The notes under the pieces were generated by a model that was not told where the DNA came from, ran no database searches, and was given only the letters and a program-made list of their open reading frames with translations. From NCBI RefSeq assembly GCF_008365405.1, contig NZ_QOKV01000019.1:1-64000 (forward strand): a DNA stretch of 64,000 nucleotides, written 5' to 3'. Of this stretch, positions 7,655 through 15,705 are shown in pieces. Position numbers and translations under genes: made by a program. Each line of letters opens with the position of its first letter. Position 1 is the stretch's first letter. This DNA comes from Azospirillum brasilense. Its GTDB lineage: Bacteria > Pseudomonadota > Alphaproteobacteria > Azospirillales > Azospirillaceae.

Positions 7655-8929
7655 ATGAACGATCACCGCATCAGCAAGAATGGGTCCATGGGAGGACTCA
7701 CCCGCCGTCAGTTCGGCACCGCCGCGGCCTCGGTCGCCCTCTCGGCCGGTGCGCTGGCCGCCTTCGGCCGGGCGCCGGCCTTCGCGCAGGGCGCCGCGCT
7801 GAAGGTGGGCGTGCTGCTGCCCCGCTCCGGCCTGCTCGCCCAGGCGGGTCAGGCCTGCCAGCGCGGCGCCGAAATCGCGCCGGCCATCCTCGGCGACCTC
7901 GGCTACAAGGTCGAGATCCTGTCCGCCGACACCGAATCGAACGTCGACGTCGCCCGCTCGCGCGCCGAGAAGCTGATCAACGACGGCGCGAACGTCATCG
8001 TCGGCGCCTTCGACAGCGGCCAGACCGCCGCCGCCGCCCAGGTCTGCGAACAGCGCGGCATCCCGCTGGTGATGAACATCGCCGCCGCCGACCGTCTGAC
8101 CGAGCAGGGCTACAAGACCGTCTTCCGCAACTTCCCGACCTCGACCATGCTGGTCACCAACGGTCTGGCGCTGATGAAGGATCTGTTCGCGGCCAGCGGC
8201 GTCACCCCGAAGACGGCGGTGTTCCTGCACGCCAACGACACCTTCGGCATGGCGAACAAGCAGGCGATGGACGCCCTGTTCCCGAAGCTGGACATGCCCT
8301 TCGGCATCGTCGACAGCATCTCCTACGACCCGAAGGCCCAGGACCTCGCGGTCGAGGTGGCCAAGGCCAAGGCGACGGGCGCCGAACTCGCCATCGTCAC
8401 CACCCGCGCCAACGACGCCATCATGCTGGTGCGCGAGATGGTCAAGCAGCGCTGGGAGCCCAAGGGCATCGTCTCCCCCGGCTCGCCCGGCCTGTATGAC
8501 GAGCAGTTCTACAAGGTGCTGGGCAAGTACGCCGACTACGCCATCACCAACCTGCCCTGGTACGACCCCAAGGCGGAGCTGACCAAGCGCGTCGAGGCGG
8601 CCTTCAAGAAGCAGTATCCGAACGACCGCTTCGAGGGCTACGCCTTCAACGTCGCCTTCACCCTGGAAGCGATCCTGGTCGCCGCCGACGCCTTCAAGCG
8701 CGCGGGCACCGCTGAGCCGGCCACCCTGCTGGAGGCGCTGCGCCAGACCAACCTGAAGGACAAGATGATGGTCGGCCCGGCCATCACCTTCGACGAGAAG
8801 GGGCAGAACACCCAGCTCGTCTCCGCCTGCCTGCAGAACCGCAATCTGCGCCCGACCGTGGTCCTACCCAAGGGCTCCGCGGAGATGGATCCGGTGTTCC
8901 CGATGCCGGGTTGGGGCAAGCGCACCTGA
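7655..8929 (+). CDS. Tat-exported Liv-type ABC substrate-binding protein
   Basis: This 424-residue periplasmic binding protein of the Peripla_BP_6 (LivJ/amide) class carries a Tat signal, TRRQFGTAAASVALSAGAL, processed after AFAQ (about residue 46). The mature part begins LKVGVLLPRSGLLAQAGQ, typical of the class. GAFDSGQTAAAAQVCEQ and PLVMNIAAADRLTEQGY form the ligand cleft. It is monocistronic and divergent from the TPR-GT2 gene. It may serve the livH-livM-livG permease at 12974, which has no binding protein of its own. The ligand is not predictable, but Tat export suggests folding or cofactor needs before export. Confidence 0.88.
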   Translation: MNDHRISKNGSMGGLTRRQFGTAAASVALSAGALAAFGRAPAFAQGAALKVGVLLPRSGLLAQAGQACQRGAEIAPAILGDLGYKVEILSADTESNVDVARSRAEKLINDGANVIVGAFDSGQTAAAAQVCEQRGIPLVMNIAAADRLTEQGYKTVFRNFPTSTMLVTNGLALMKDLFAASGVTPKTAVFLHANDTFGMANKQAMDALFPKLDMPFGIVDSISYDPKAQDLAVEVAKAKATGAELAIVTTRANDAIMLVREMVKQRWEPKGIVSPGSPGLYDEQFYKVLGKYADYAITNLPWYDPKAELTKRVEAAFKKQYPNDRFEGYAFNVAFTLEAILVAADAFKRAGTAEPATLLEALRQTNLKDKMMVGPAITFDEKGQNTQLVSACLQNRNLRPTVVLPKGSAEMDPVFPMPGWGKRT

Positions 8930-8939
8930 GCAAGCCCTT

Positions 8940-9011
8940 ATACCAGCGGCTCTTGATCCTGACCTGTCAGGATCAAGAGCCTCGGCGGCCATCATCAATG
9001 ACCGCTGGTAT
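8940..9011. repeat. Nested inverted repeat element
   Basis: A perfect 16-bp inverted repeat (8948-8963 with 8966-8981, two-base centre) sits inside a second 10-bp inverted repeat, ATACCAGCGG (8940-8949) with CCGCTGGTAT (9002-9011). The two share the GG at 8948-8949. The long stem could end transcription of the upstream binding-protein gene, but there is no T-run. The double-dyad form looks more like a small dispersed palindromic element. Confidence 0.7.
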
Positions 9012-9158
9012 TGTGTTCCCCTCTTCCCCTGGGGAGAGGGTTGGGGCGATTGTCAGAACTCTGAACTTCTGATCACTTTGGCTGCGTTAGGCAATGCGCG
9101 GTCCGAGTAAGTTCTGTTCTTATAATTAACAAATTTACAACATCTTCAAGGGGACGCG

Positions 9159-9956
9159 ATGAAATTCCTGGTAGCAGCCGTGCTGTCGGCGATTATCCTC
9201 AACAGTGCACCTGTGTATGCCGATGACTGGGATGACCTATACGGTGCTCTCAACTCTGCAATGTGGCAGAAGGACGACCGGAGCCTGATCGCTCTCCTTG
9301 AGCAAGGAGTCGATATCAACACCCAAAACAGTGACGGCTGGACTCTGCTGCACATCGCAGCCGAGCAAGGCAAGCCCGCCTTTGTGCGCCTGTTGCTTAA
9401 CCGTGGGGCTGACCCTACGATCAAGACCAACTACGGCAAGACAGCATTCGACGTTACCAGTTCCGCTCAGATCAAGCGGATGCTGACCGAAACGATGGCT
9501 GTTGGCGGTGGCGGCGGATTGCCGGCATTCGATCCGGCGAAAGCCTGGACGGAAGCACGCTGGGCGATCGAGTACAACCAGCAGGATGAGTTGGCGCGGC
9601 TTCTTGACTCGGGGCTGGATATAAACGCCCGGAATAGCGATGGATGGACGCTGCTGATGGTTGCCGCTTGGAAAGGCAATCTGAAGAGCGTGCAATATCT
9701 GGCCGGGCGCGGCGCTGATCAACGAGCACGCAACAACAATGGAGAAACAGCCGCTCAGCTTACTTCCGACGCCAATGTGCGAGCGTTTCTAGGCGGTGCG
9801 AAGAAAGCTGGTCCCAAACCAGCACAAGATAACTATTGCACGCGGATGTATCACGAGGCGACGCGCCTGTGCGACACGGGTGGTGCTGGAAGTTACTGTC
9901 GCATCCGAGCGGCAAACGACGCCCAGGAGTGCGAGAAGACGGGACGCTGGCCCTAA
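9159..9956 (+). CDS. Secreted ankyrin-repeat protein
   Basis: This 265-residue protein has a Sec signal (MKFLVAAVLSAIILNSAPVYA). Two ankyrin blocks follow: residues about 45-100 (GVDINTQNSDGWTLLHIAAEQG, then LLLNRGADPTIKTNYGKTAF) and about 140-205 (GLDINARNSDGWTLLMVAAWKG, LAGRGADQRARNNNGETAA). A Gly-rich linker (AVGGGGGLP) separates them, and the second block looks like a duplication of the first. The C-terminal 45 residues hold four cysteines (YCTRMYHEATRLCDT, YCRIRA, ECEK). The gene is clearly AT-richer than its neighbours, suggesting recent acquisition. Periplasmic or extracellular; role unknown. Confidence 0.85.
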   Translation: MKFLVAAVLSAIILNSAPVYADDWDDLYGALNSAMWQKDDRSLIALLEQGVDINTQNSDGWTLLHIAAEQGKPAFVRLLLNRGADPTIKTNYGKTAFDVTSSAQIKRMLTETMAVGGGGGLPAFDPAKAWTEARWAIEYNQQDELARLLDSGLDINARNSDGWTLLMVAAWKGNLKSVQYLAGRGADQRARNNNGETAAQLTSDANVRAFLGGAKKAGPKPAQDNYCTRMYHEATRLCDTGGAGSYCRIRAANDAQECEKTGRWP

Positions 9957-9970
9957 CCACCTTGGGGGTG

Positions 9971-10031
9971 AAGGGGAGTCCGCAAGGCGGGGGTGCCGGC
10001 GATGTGCCGACGCTCCCGCCTTTCTCCCCTT
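9971..10031. terminator. Intergenic hairpin between convergent genes
   Basis: AAGGGGA (9971) pairs with TCCCCTT (10025-10031), and AGGCGGG pairs with a CCGCCT just inside, giving a long GC-rich imperfect stem. It lies between two convergent genes and overlaps the stop of the minus-strand one. There is no T-tract, so termination function is a guess. Confidence 0.4.
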
Positions 10032-11823
10032 ACGCCGTCTGGGCTTCCAGCCCGTAGGCCAGCAGCCGTTCCACCGACGCCCGGCGGTCTCCGGCCGCGG
10101 CGAAGCGGGCGCGGGCCTCGGCGGACTGCCGGTCGCGGAAGGCGGCGTCGCCGGCCAGGGCGGCGGCGCGCTCCAGATAGGCCGCGTCGTCGGCCACGGT
10201 GAAGGCCGGCCCGGCGACAGTCGCCACGTCGCCCGCCGCGAGCGTCACCACCGGGACACCGTCGGCCAGCGCGAAGGCCGCGCTGCCGCCGCCGCCCTGG
10301 CGGCGCGGGTTCAGGTAGGCGGTGGCGAGGCGGTGCAGCGTCCGCACATCGTCCACATCGCCCAGCGTGTGGACGCGGTCGGCGTTGCGCAGGGCGGCGA
10401 TCCGCTGCGGCAGCGATTCCACGCCGCCGGCGACGGCGATGCGGGCCTCCGGCAGGCTGTCGAGCAGCGAGTCGACCAGCGCGAGGAAGTCCGGCCCTGC
10501 CTCCTGGTCCAGGCGATTGCCGACCACGAGGAAGAGCGGCCCGGCTTCGGGGATGCCGAAATCGGCCCGGCTGCGCTCCGGCCCGGCGGGCGGCAGGGTC
10601 CAGCCGAAGGAGAAGGGGCGGAAACGCTCCGCCATGTCCGCCGGCCAGCCCTGGGTGGTGTCGGCCTCGCCATAGCCCAGCACCAGCCGGGCCATCGACA
10701 GCGGCAGGCCGGAGGAGGTCGGCAGGCAGATCACCGGGCGCGCGCCGGAGAACAGGTCGGCCACCACGTTGGAGCCGCCGAAGGCGACGATGACGTCGGG
10801 GTCGAAGCCGTCCACGTAATCGACGATGGCGTTGACCTTCTCCTCGTCGAAGCGCTTCTGCGGGAAGGACATCATGCGGACCCGCGCGCCGAAGGCGGCG
10901 ATGATCTGCTCCCCGTCGTACTCCTCGGTGATGTTGTAGGAATACTCGGGGACGAAGCCGTTCTCGCCGGTGATCGCCATGGCGTTGGGGTTGATGATGA
11001 CCACCTCGCGCCCGAACTCGTCCTGCAGACGGCGGGCGAAGTCGAAGGCGTCCGCGGTGGGCTGGTGCCCGGCGCCGAGCATCTGGTTGGTGATCAGGGC
11101 GATCCGCTTGACCTCGTCGCGCGGCGTGGCGCGCTTCATGCGGCGGCGCAGGTGGTAGCGCAGCGCCGTCTCGTCCACCATCAGGCGGTAGTAATCGGTG
11201 AGGTTCCCGGTGTGGAAGGCGCCGGCATCGCCGCGCCGCGCCGCGCCCTGGAAGAGCTGCATCGCCATGCCCCAGAAGGCGTAATGGATCGACGGCACGG
11301 TGAAGCGCATCGGGTCTTCCAGGACGGCGTCCGTCAGAGCCTCGTAATGGGCGACGTCGCCGTCGAGCCAGAACAGCAGCGAATGGCGCCGCATCACGTC
11401 GCCCATGGCGTAGCCCGCATCGACCTCCTGGGCGGCGGCACGGCGGGTCTCGTCATCGTAGCGGCGGATCAGCCCGGCCAGCGCGCTCACGTTGCCCCAG
11501 CCTTCGCCCTCGTTGGTCAGTAGGGTCAGGGCGCGGGCGAAGCTCACCGCCGCGTCGCGGGGCTGGCCGGTGGCGTGCAGGGCGTGGCCGAGATTGGCGT
11601 GCAGCAGGGGTGAGGTCGGGTCGCCGGCCACCGCCTGTCCGATCAGGTCCACCGCTTCCGCCGGACGCCCGCCCTGCAGCCCGATGACGCCAAGCAGGTG
11701 CAGCGCATCCGGATGGCCAGGCGACGCCGCCAGCACCTCGCGGTACAGGCGTTCCGCTTCCGTGGTGCGGCCGGCGCGGTGGTGTTCGGTCGCAACGGCC
11801 AGCGTCTGTTCGATGGTGTCCAT
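10030..11823 (-). CDS. TPR protein fused to a GT-B type glycosyltransferase domain
   Basis: This is a 597-residue protein. Residues 1 to about 110 are TPRs (AVATEHHRAGRTTEAERLYR, ALHLLGVIGLQGGRPAEAV). A long middle region follows, and a C-terminal GT-B/GT4-like half has PLFLVVGNRLDQEAGPDF, ARIAVAGGV, RVHTLGDVDDVRTLHRLA and AYLNPRRQGGGGSAAFALA, the donor-binding fold with the late Gly-rich region of retaining enzymes. No signal or TM is seen. I chose MDTIEQTLAVATEHH as start because the N-terminal design matches two other TPR-glycosyltransferases here. The acceptor is unknown. Divergent from the L,D-transpeptidase gene. Confidence 0.8.
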   Translation of the reverse strand: MDTIEQTLAVATEHHRAGRTTEAERLYREVLAASPGHPDALHLLGVIGLQGGRPAEAVDLIGQAVAGDPTSPLLHANLGHALHATGQPRDAAVSFARALTLLTNEGEGWGNVSALAGLIRRYDDETRRAAAQEVDAGYAMGDVMRRHSLLFWLDGDVAHYEALTDAVLEDPMRFTVPSIHYAFWGMAMQLFQGAARRGDAGAFHTGNLTDYYRLMVDETALRYHLRRRMKRATPRDEVKRIALITNQMLGAGHQPTADAFDFARRLQDEFGREVVIINPNAMAITGENGFVPEYSYNITEEYDGEQIIAAFGARVRMMSFPQKRFDEEKVNAIVDYVDGFDPDVIVAFGGSNVVADLFSGARPVICLPTSSGLPLSMARLVLGYGEADTTQGWPADMAERFRPFSFGWTLPPAGPERSRADFGIPEAGPLFLVVGNRLDQEAGPDFLALVDSLLDSLPEARIAVAGGVESLPQRIAALRNADRVHTLGDVDDVRTLHRLATAYLNPRRQGGGGSAAFALADGVPVVTLAAGDVATVAGPAFTVADDAAYLERAAALAGDAAFRDRQSAEARARFAAAGDRRASVERLLAYGLEAQTA

Positions 11824-11897
11824 GGTCGGCGTTCCTGCTGCTTGGTCCCTGACGGCATGTTTACGCGCTTTTAGGGCGGATGCGCTGAACTTTTCCC

Positions 11898-12875
11898 ATG
11901 CAGCGCACCGCGACATTCTTGTGGCATCTTGTCCCGACGGCAACCCTGGCGATTGCCCTCGCGCTTGTTTCGCCCGACACCCCACGCGCCCAGGACCGCG
12001 CCACCACCGCCGAAACCACCACCGAAATCCCTCTGGCACGGCGAATCGTCATCAGCCTGACGGAGCGCCGGCTCCATCTGCTGGAGGAGGGGCGTCCGCC
12101 GCGCTCCTTCCCCGTCGCCATCGGGCGGTCCGGCGTGGCGATTCCTCTGGGGGACAGCCGAGTCCTGCGCAAGCGGCGCAACCCGACTTGGCGCCCCACC
12201 GCCAACCAGCGCCGGGAAAACCCGGCACTGCCGGCGTCGGTGCCGCCGGGACCGTCCAACCCGCTGGGCAAATTCGCGCTCGACCTCGGCTGGACGGCCA
12301 TCGCCATCCACGGCACCAACGAGCCGGATTCGGTGGGCCGCCGGGCCAGCGGCGGCTGCTTCCGCATGCTGCCCGCCGACATCGCCACCCTGTTCGAGAT
12401 GGTGCCGGTCGGAACCCCCGTCCGAGTCGTCTCCGGGCCGGCCGTCGTCCCGGAACGGCAACCCGCCATTGCGGTCGCCGTTCCGGCGGCGCTTCCTGCT
12501 CCCGCCCCGCCCCCGACCCCGCCACCGTCCCCGCTTCCGAAGGTTGCGCCTCCGCCGCTCCCCATCGTGGCCGATCCGCGTTGCGCCACGGCCGGCGCAC
12601 CGCTCCGCCGGATGATCTGCACGGTGCCGGACCTCGCCGCACTGGACGGGCGGGCGCGCGGGTTGCACCAGCGCCACCTCGCCACTCTGCCGGCGGAGCG
12701 CCGCGACGCCGCGGCCTACGCGCTGCTTCAGGAGGAGCGGCGCTTCGACGACCGCATCACCGCCCGCTGCTGGGTCCGCCGCGGCATGGAGGAGGATCCG
12801 GCGGTCGCCGCCGCCGCGCGGGCCTGCCTGAGCGATGCCCTGACCGTGCGACTGGAGGAGGCAAAGCGCCGCTGA
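11898..12875 (+). CDS. L,D-transpeptidase (YkuD) with C-terminal LprI/DUF1311-like domain
   Basis: This is a 325-residue exported protein. The signal ends near DTPRAQ (about residue 32). The YkuD domain (about 45-195) starts RRIVISLTERRLHLLEEG and has AIHGTNEPDSVG followed by the catalytic ASGGCFRML. The usual form is S-H-G-C-x-R, so the histidine before GC is replaced by glycine while the cysteine and arginine are kept. A Pro-rich linker (about 200-235) leads to a second domain with paired cysteines (RRMICTVPDLAALDGRARGLH, then CWVRRG and ACLSDAL) resembling LprI/DUF1311. Predicted role: 3-3 peptidoglycan cross-linking or anchoring of envelope proteins. Confidence 0.85.
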   Translation: MQRTATFLWHLVPTATLAIALALVSPDTPRAQDRATTAETTTEIPLARRIVISLTERRLHLLEEGRPPRSFPVAIGRSGVAIPLGDSRVLRKRRNPTWRPTANQRRENPALPASVPPGPSNPLGKFALDLGWTAIAIHGTNEPDSVGRRASGGCFRMLPADIATLFEMVPVGTPVRVVSGPAVVPERQPAIAVAVPAALPAPAPPPTPPPSPLPKVAPPPLPIVADPRCATAGAPLRRMICTVPDLAALDGRARGLHQRHLATLPAERRDAAAYALLQEERRFDDRITARCWVRRGMEEDPAVAAAARACLSDALTVRLEEAKRR

Positions 12876-12973
12876 TCGCCGCCGGATCCGCACAGGAAAC
12901 TTGTCACGACTACGAAGGACTGCTACGCCGCTCAGGCTTGGCCATCCGGGGCTCTCCCAAGGGCGAATCGTGC

Positions 12974-13843
12974 ATGCCGTTTGACTATTACCTGAACATC
13001 GCCGCATCGGGCCTGCTGACCGGACTGGTCTACGGGCTCGCGGCGCTCGGCCTGTCGGTCATCTTCGGCGTCGTGCGCGTGGTCAACTTCGCGCATGGCG
13101 AGATGATGGTCGCCGGCATGTACGGCGCCGTGCTGCTGGCCAGCCTGCTCGGGCTCGATCCGATCCTGGCGGCGCCCGTCGTGGCGGCGGTTCTGTTCGC
13201 CTTCGGCTGGCTGCTCCAGCGCGGGCTGGTCAACCGCTTCGTGGAGCGGCCGGAGCACATGCAGTTCATCCTGCTGCTGGGCATCGCGACGATCATCCTG
13301 AACGCCATGCTGATGCTGTTCGGGCCGGATTCGCGCAACGTCATGGTGCCCTACAGCTTCGACACGGTGGAGATCGGACCGCTGCTGCTCGACGCGGTGC
13401 GGCTGCGCGCCGGGGCTGGGGCGATCGTGGTGACGGTGGCGCTGTTCGCCTTCTTCCGCTTCAGCCGCACCGGCAAGGCCATCCGCGCCTGCGCCGACAA
13501 CCCGCTGGGCGCCCGCGTCGTCGGGCTGAACATCGACGGGCTCTATGCGCTGACCTTCGGCATCGGCGCCGGGGTGGTGGGCATCGCCGGGGCGTTGATG
13601 ACGCTGCTGGTCGACTCCCGCCCGCAGTTGGCGCCGGAATACACGCTGCTGAGCTTCATCATCGTCATCGTCGGCGGGCTGGGCAGCCTGCCGGGCGCCC
13701 TGCTGGGCGGCATGCTGATCGGCTTTTCGGAGGCGATGGCCGGCTTCCTGCTGGATCCCTCGCTCAAATCCCTCTTCAGCTATGGTGTGCTGATCGTGGT
13801 GTTGCTGCTGCGCCCGCAGGGCCTGCTGGGGAAACGGTCGTGA
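12974..13843 (+). CDS. livH: Branched-chain amino acid-type ABC transporter permease LivH
   Basis: This 289-residue inner-membrane permease has eight or so hydrophobic helices. The class hallmarks are GLVYGLAALGLSVIFGVVRVVNFAHGEMMV at the start (a run of the LivH signature), the cytoplasmic EAA-like FRFSRTGKAIRACADNP, and SFIIVIVGGLGSLPGALLGG near the end. It is the first gene of livH-livM-livG, with a GTGA overlap to livM. No substrate-binding gene precedes it; the nearest is the Tat protein at 7655. The substrate may be an amino acid, amide, urea or other small acid. Confidence 0.92.
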   Translation: MPFDYYLNIAASGLLTGLVYGLAALGLSVIFGVVRVVNFAHGEMMVAGMYGAVLLASLLGLDPILAAPVVAAVLFAFGWLLQRGLVNRFVERPEHMQFILLLGIATIILNAMLMLFGPDSRNVMVPYSFDTVEIGPLLLDAVRLRAGAGAIVVTVALFAFFRFSRTGKAIRACADNPLGARVVGLNIDGLYALTFGIGAGVVGIAGALMTLLVDSRPQLAPEYTLLSFIIVIVGGLGSLPGALLGGMLIGFSEAMAGFLLDPSLKSLFSYGVLIVVLLLRPQGLLGKRS

Positions 13844-14829
13844 CGGGGCGCGGGATCGTCCTTCTGGCGCTGTGCGGCGCGCTGCTGCTGGCCGCGCCGA
13901 TGATCGCCGACCGCTACGTCCTGTCGGTGCTGACCACGGTGCTGTGGTTCGCCTATGTCGGGCAGGCGTGGAACGTGATGATGGGCTTCTCCGGCCTGCT
14001 GTCGCTGGGCCACGCGCTCTATGTCGGGCTGGGGGCCTACGCCAGCGCGGCGCTGTTCGTGCATTTCGGGATCGGTCCCTGGGCGGGGATGTGGGTGGCG
14101 ATGCTGGCGGCGACGGCGGCGGGTTGCTTCATCGGATTCCTGGGCTTCCGCTTCGGCGTGCGCGGCGTGCATTTCGCGCTGCTGACCATCGCCTTCGCCG
14201 AGGTCGCGCGCATCGGCTTCGACCATCTGCAATGGTTCGGCGGCTCGGGCGGCTTCTTCATCCCGGTGGCGGGCGATGCCGGCAACGACCTGCTGAACCT
14301 GCGCGGCTCGCCGGAGCTGTTCTACTACGTGATCCTGGCGCTGGTGCTGGTGGCGCTGGTCCTCTCGCGGGTGCTGCTGCACAGCCGCCTCGGCTACCAG
14401 TGGCTGGCCGTGCGCGAGGAGCCGGAGGCCGCGGAGGCGGTGGGCGTCGACCTGTTCCGCGCGCGCATCGCCGCGGTGGCCGTGTCCTCCGCCCTGACGG
14501 CGCTGGGCGGCGTGTTCCAGGCCTTCTACTTCAACAACCTGTTCCCCGAGCAGGTCTTCTCCATGGGCCGCTCCATCGAGATCATCCTGCCGGCCATCGT
14601 CGGCGGTATCGGCACGCTGATCGGGCCGATCCTCGGCGCCTTCATCCTGACTCCGCTGGGCGAGTTGCTGACCTTCCTGATCGAGGCGACCGGCTTCGAC
14701 CTGCCGGGCCTGAAGCAGCTGTTCTACGGGGTGGCGCTGGTGGTGATCGTCGTCTACCGCCCGGACGGGGTGTGGCCGTGGCTGGCCGACCGGCTGGGGC
14801 TCGTCCGCCGCCCCGGGGAGGACGCGTGA
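13840..14829 (+). CDS. livM: Branched-chain amino acid-type ABC transporter permease LivM
   Basis: This is the second permease subunit (329 residues). It has the LivM hallmarks AYVGQAWNVMMGFSGLLSLGH, VHFALLTIAFAEVARIGF, WLAVREEPEAAEAVGVD (cytoplasmic coupling segment) and IEIILPAIVGGIGTLIGP. It starts at a GTG overlapping the TGA of livH by four bases and overlaps the livG ATG by three bases, so translation of the three genes is probably coupled. Confidence 0.92.
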   Translation: MTGRGIVLLALCGALLLAAPMIADRYVLSVLTTVLWFAYVGQAWNVMMGFSGLLSLGHALYVGLGAYASAALFVHFGIGPWAGMWVAMLAATAAGCFIGFLGFRFGVRGVHFALLTIAFAEVARIGFDHLQWFGGSGGFFIPVAGDAGNDLLNLRGSPELFYYVILALVLVALVLSRVLLHSRLGYQWLAVREEPEAAEAVGVDLFRARIAAVAVSSALTALGGVFQAFYFNNLFPEQVFSMGRSIEIILPAIVGGIGTLIGPILGAFILTPLGELLTFLIEATGFDLPGLKQLFYGVALVVIVVYRPDGVWPWLADRLGLVRRPGEDA

Positions 14830-15554
14830 TGGCGGGGCTTCTTGAGGTCGAGGGCCTGTCCAAGCGGTTCCGCGGGCTGAAGGCCGTCTCCAACGTCGGC
14901 TTCTCCGTGCCGGAGGGCCGGATCGTCGCGCTGATCGGCCCGAACGGCGCCGGCAAGACGACCACCTTCAACCTGATCGCCGGGGTCTTCCCGCCCGACG
15001 AGGGGCGGGTGCATCTGAAGGGCGCGCCGATCACCGGGCTGAAGCCCAACCACATCTGCACGGCGGGCATCGGCCGGACCTTCCAGATCGTCAAACCCTT
15101 CGGGCAGCTGTCGGTCGAGGAGAACGTGATCGTCGGCGCGCTGGCCCGCGAACGGTCGGTGGCGACGGCGCGCGACCATGCCCGGACGGTGCTGGACCGG
15201 CTGGGGCTGGCCGACCAGGCCACCCGCCCGGCGCGCAGCCTGACCCTGCCGGACCGCAAGCGGCTGGAGGTCGCCCGCGCGCTCGCCACCCGGCCGATCC
15301 TGCTGCTGCTGGACGAGGTGCTGGCCGGCCTGCGCCCGACCGAGGTCGACCGCATGGTCGAGGTGCTGCGCGACCTGAACCGGCGCGAGGGCATGACGAT
15401 CCTGATGATCGAGCATGTGATGCGCGCCGTGATGGCCCTGTCCGACCGGGTGGTCGTGCTGGACCACGGGGAGAAGATCGCCGACGGCCTGCCTGCGGAG
15501 GTTGTGGCCAACCCCAAGGTGATCGAATCGTACCTCGGCGCCGAGGATCTTTGA
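14829..15554 (+). CDS. livG: Branched-chain amino acid-type ABC transporter ATPase LivG
   Basis: This is a 241-residue cytoplasmic ATPase. Walker A is GPNGAGKTT (about residues 38-46), Walker B is ILLLLDEVLAGL, and the LivG-type C-terminus VVANPKVIESYLGAEDL is present. The ABC signature is LTLPDRKRLEVARAL instead of LSGGQ, a variant known in LivG proteins. The operon stops here: the next gene, 150 bases on, is a chemoreceptor, so the partner ATPase LivF must come from elsewhere or LivG may work as a homodimer. Confidence 0.9.
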   Translation: MAGLLEVEGLSKRFRGLKAVSNVGFSVPEGRIVALIGPNGAGKTTTFNLIAGVFPPDEGRVHLKGAPITGLKPNHICTAGIGRTFQIVKPFGQLSVEENVIVGALARERSVATARDHARTVLDRLGLADQATRPARSLTLPDRKRLEVARALATRPILLLLDEVLAGLRPTEVDRMVEVLRDLNRREGMTILMIEHVMRAVMALSDRVVVLDHGEKIADGLPAEVVANPKVIESYLGAEDL

Positions 15555-15705
15555 CCAACCGTTCGCAATGGGCGGCATCGACACCGGAAACACTCCATTA
15601 ATGTTTGTTGGTCCATCATTCGTTCCGCCCTCGGGATAGCGGCCGGAACCGCAACGCCCGGTCGAAAAAGAAGTGTCCGAAAAGGGTGCTGCACGGGAGG
15701 AACGA

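Noticed and set aside
12876..12973. Sigma54 promoter before livH (TTGGCC...GGGGCT)
   Set aside because: The spacing between GG and the would-be GC element is not ten bases.
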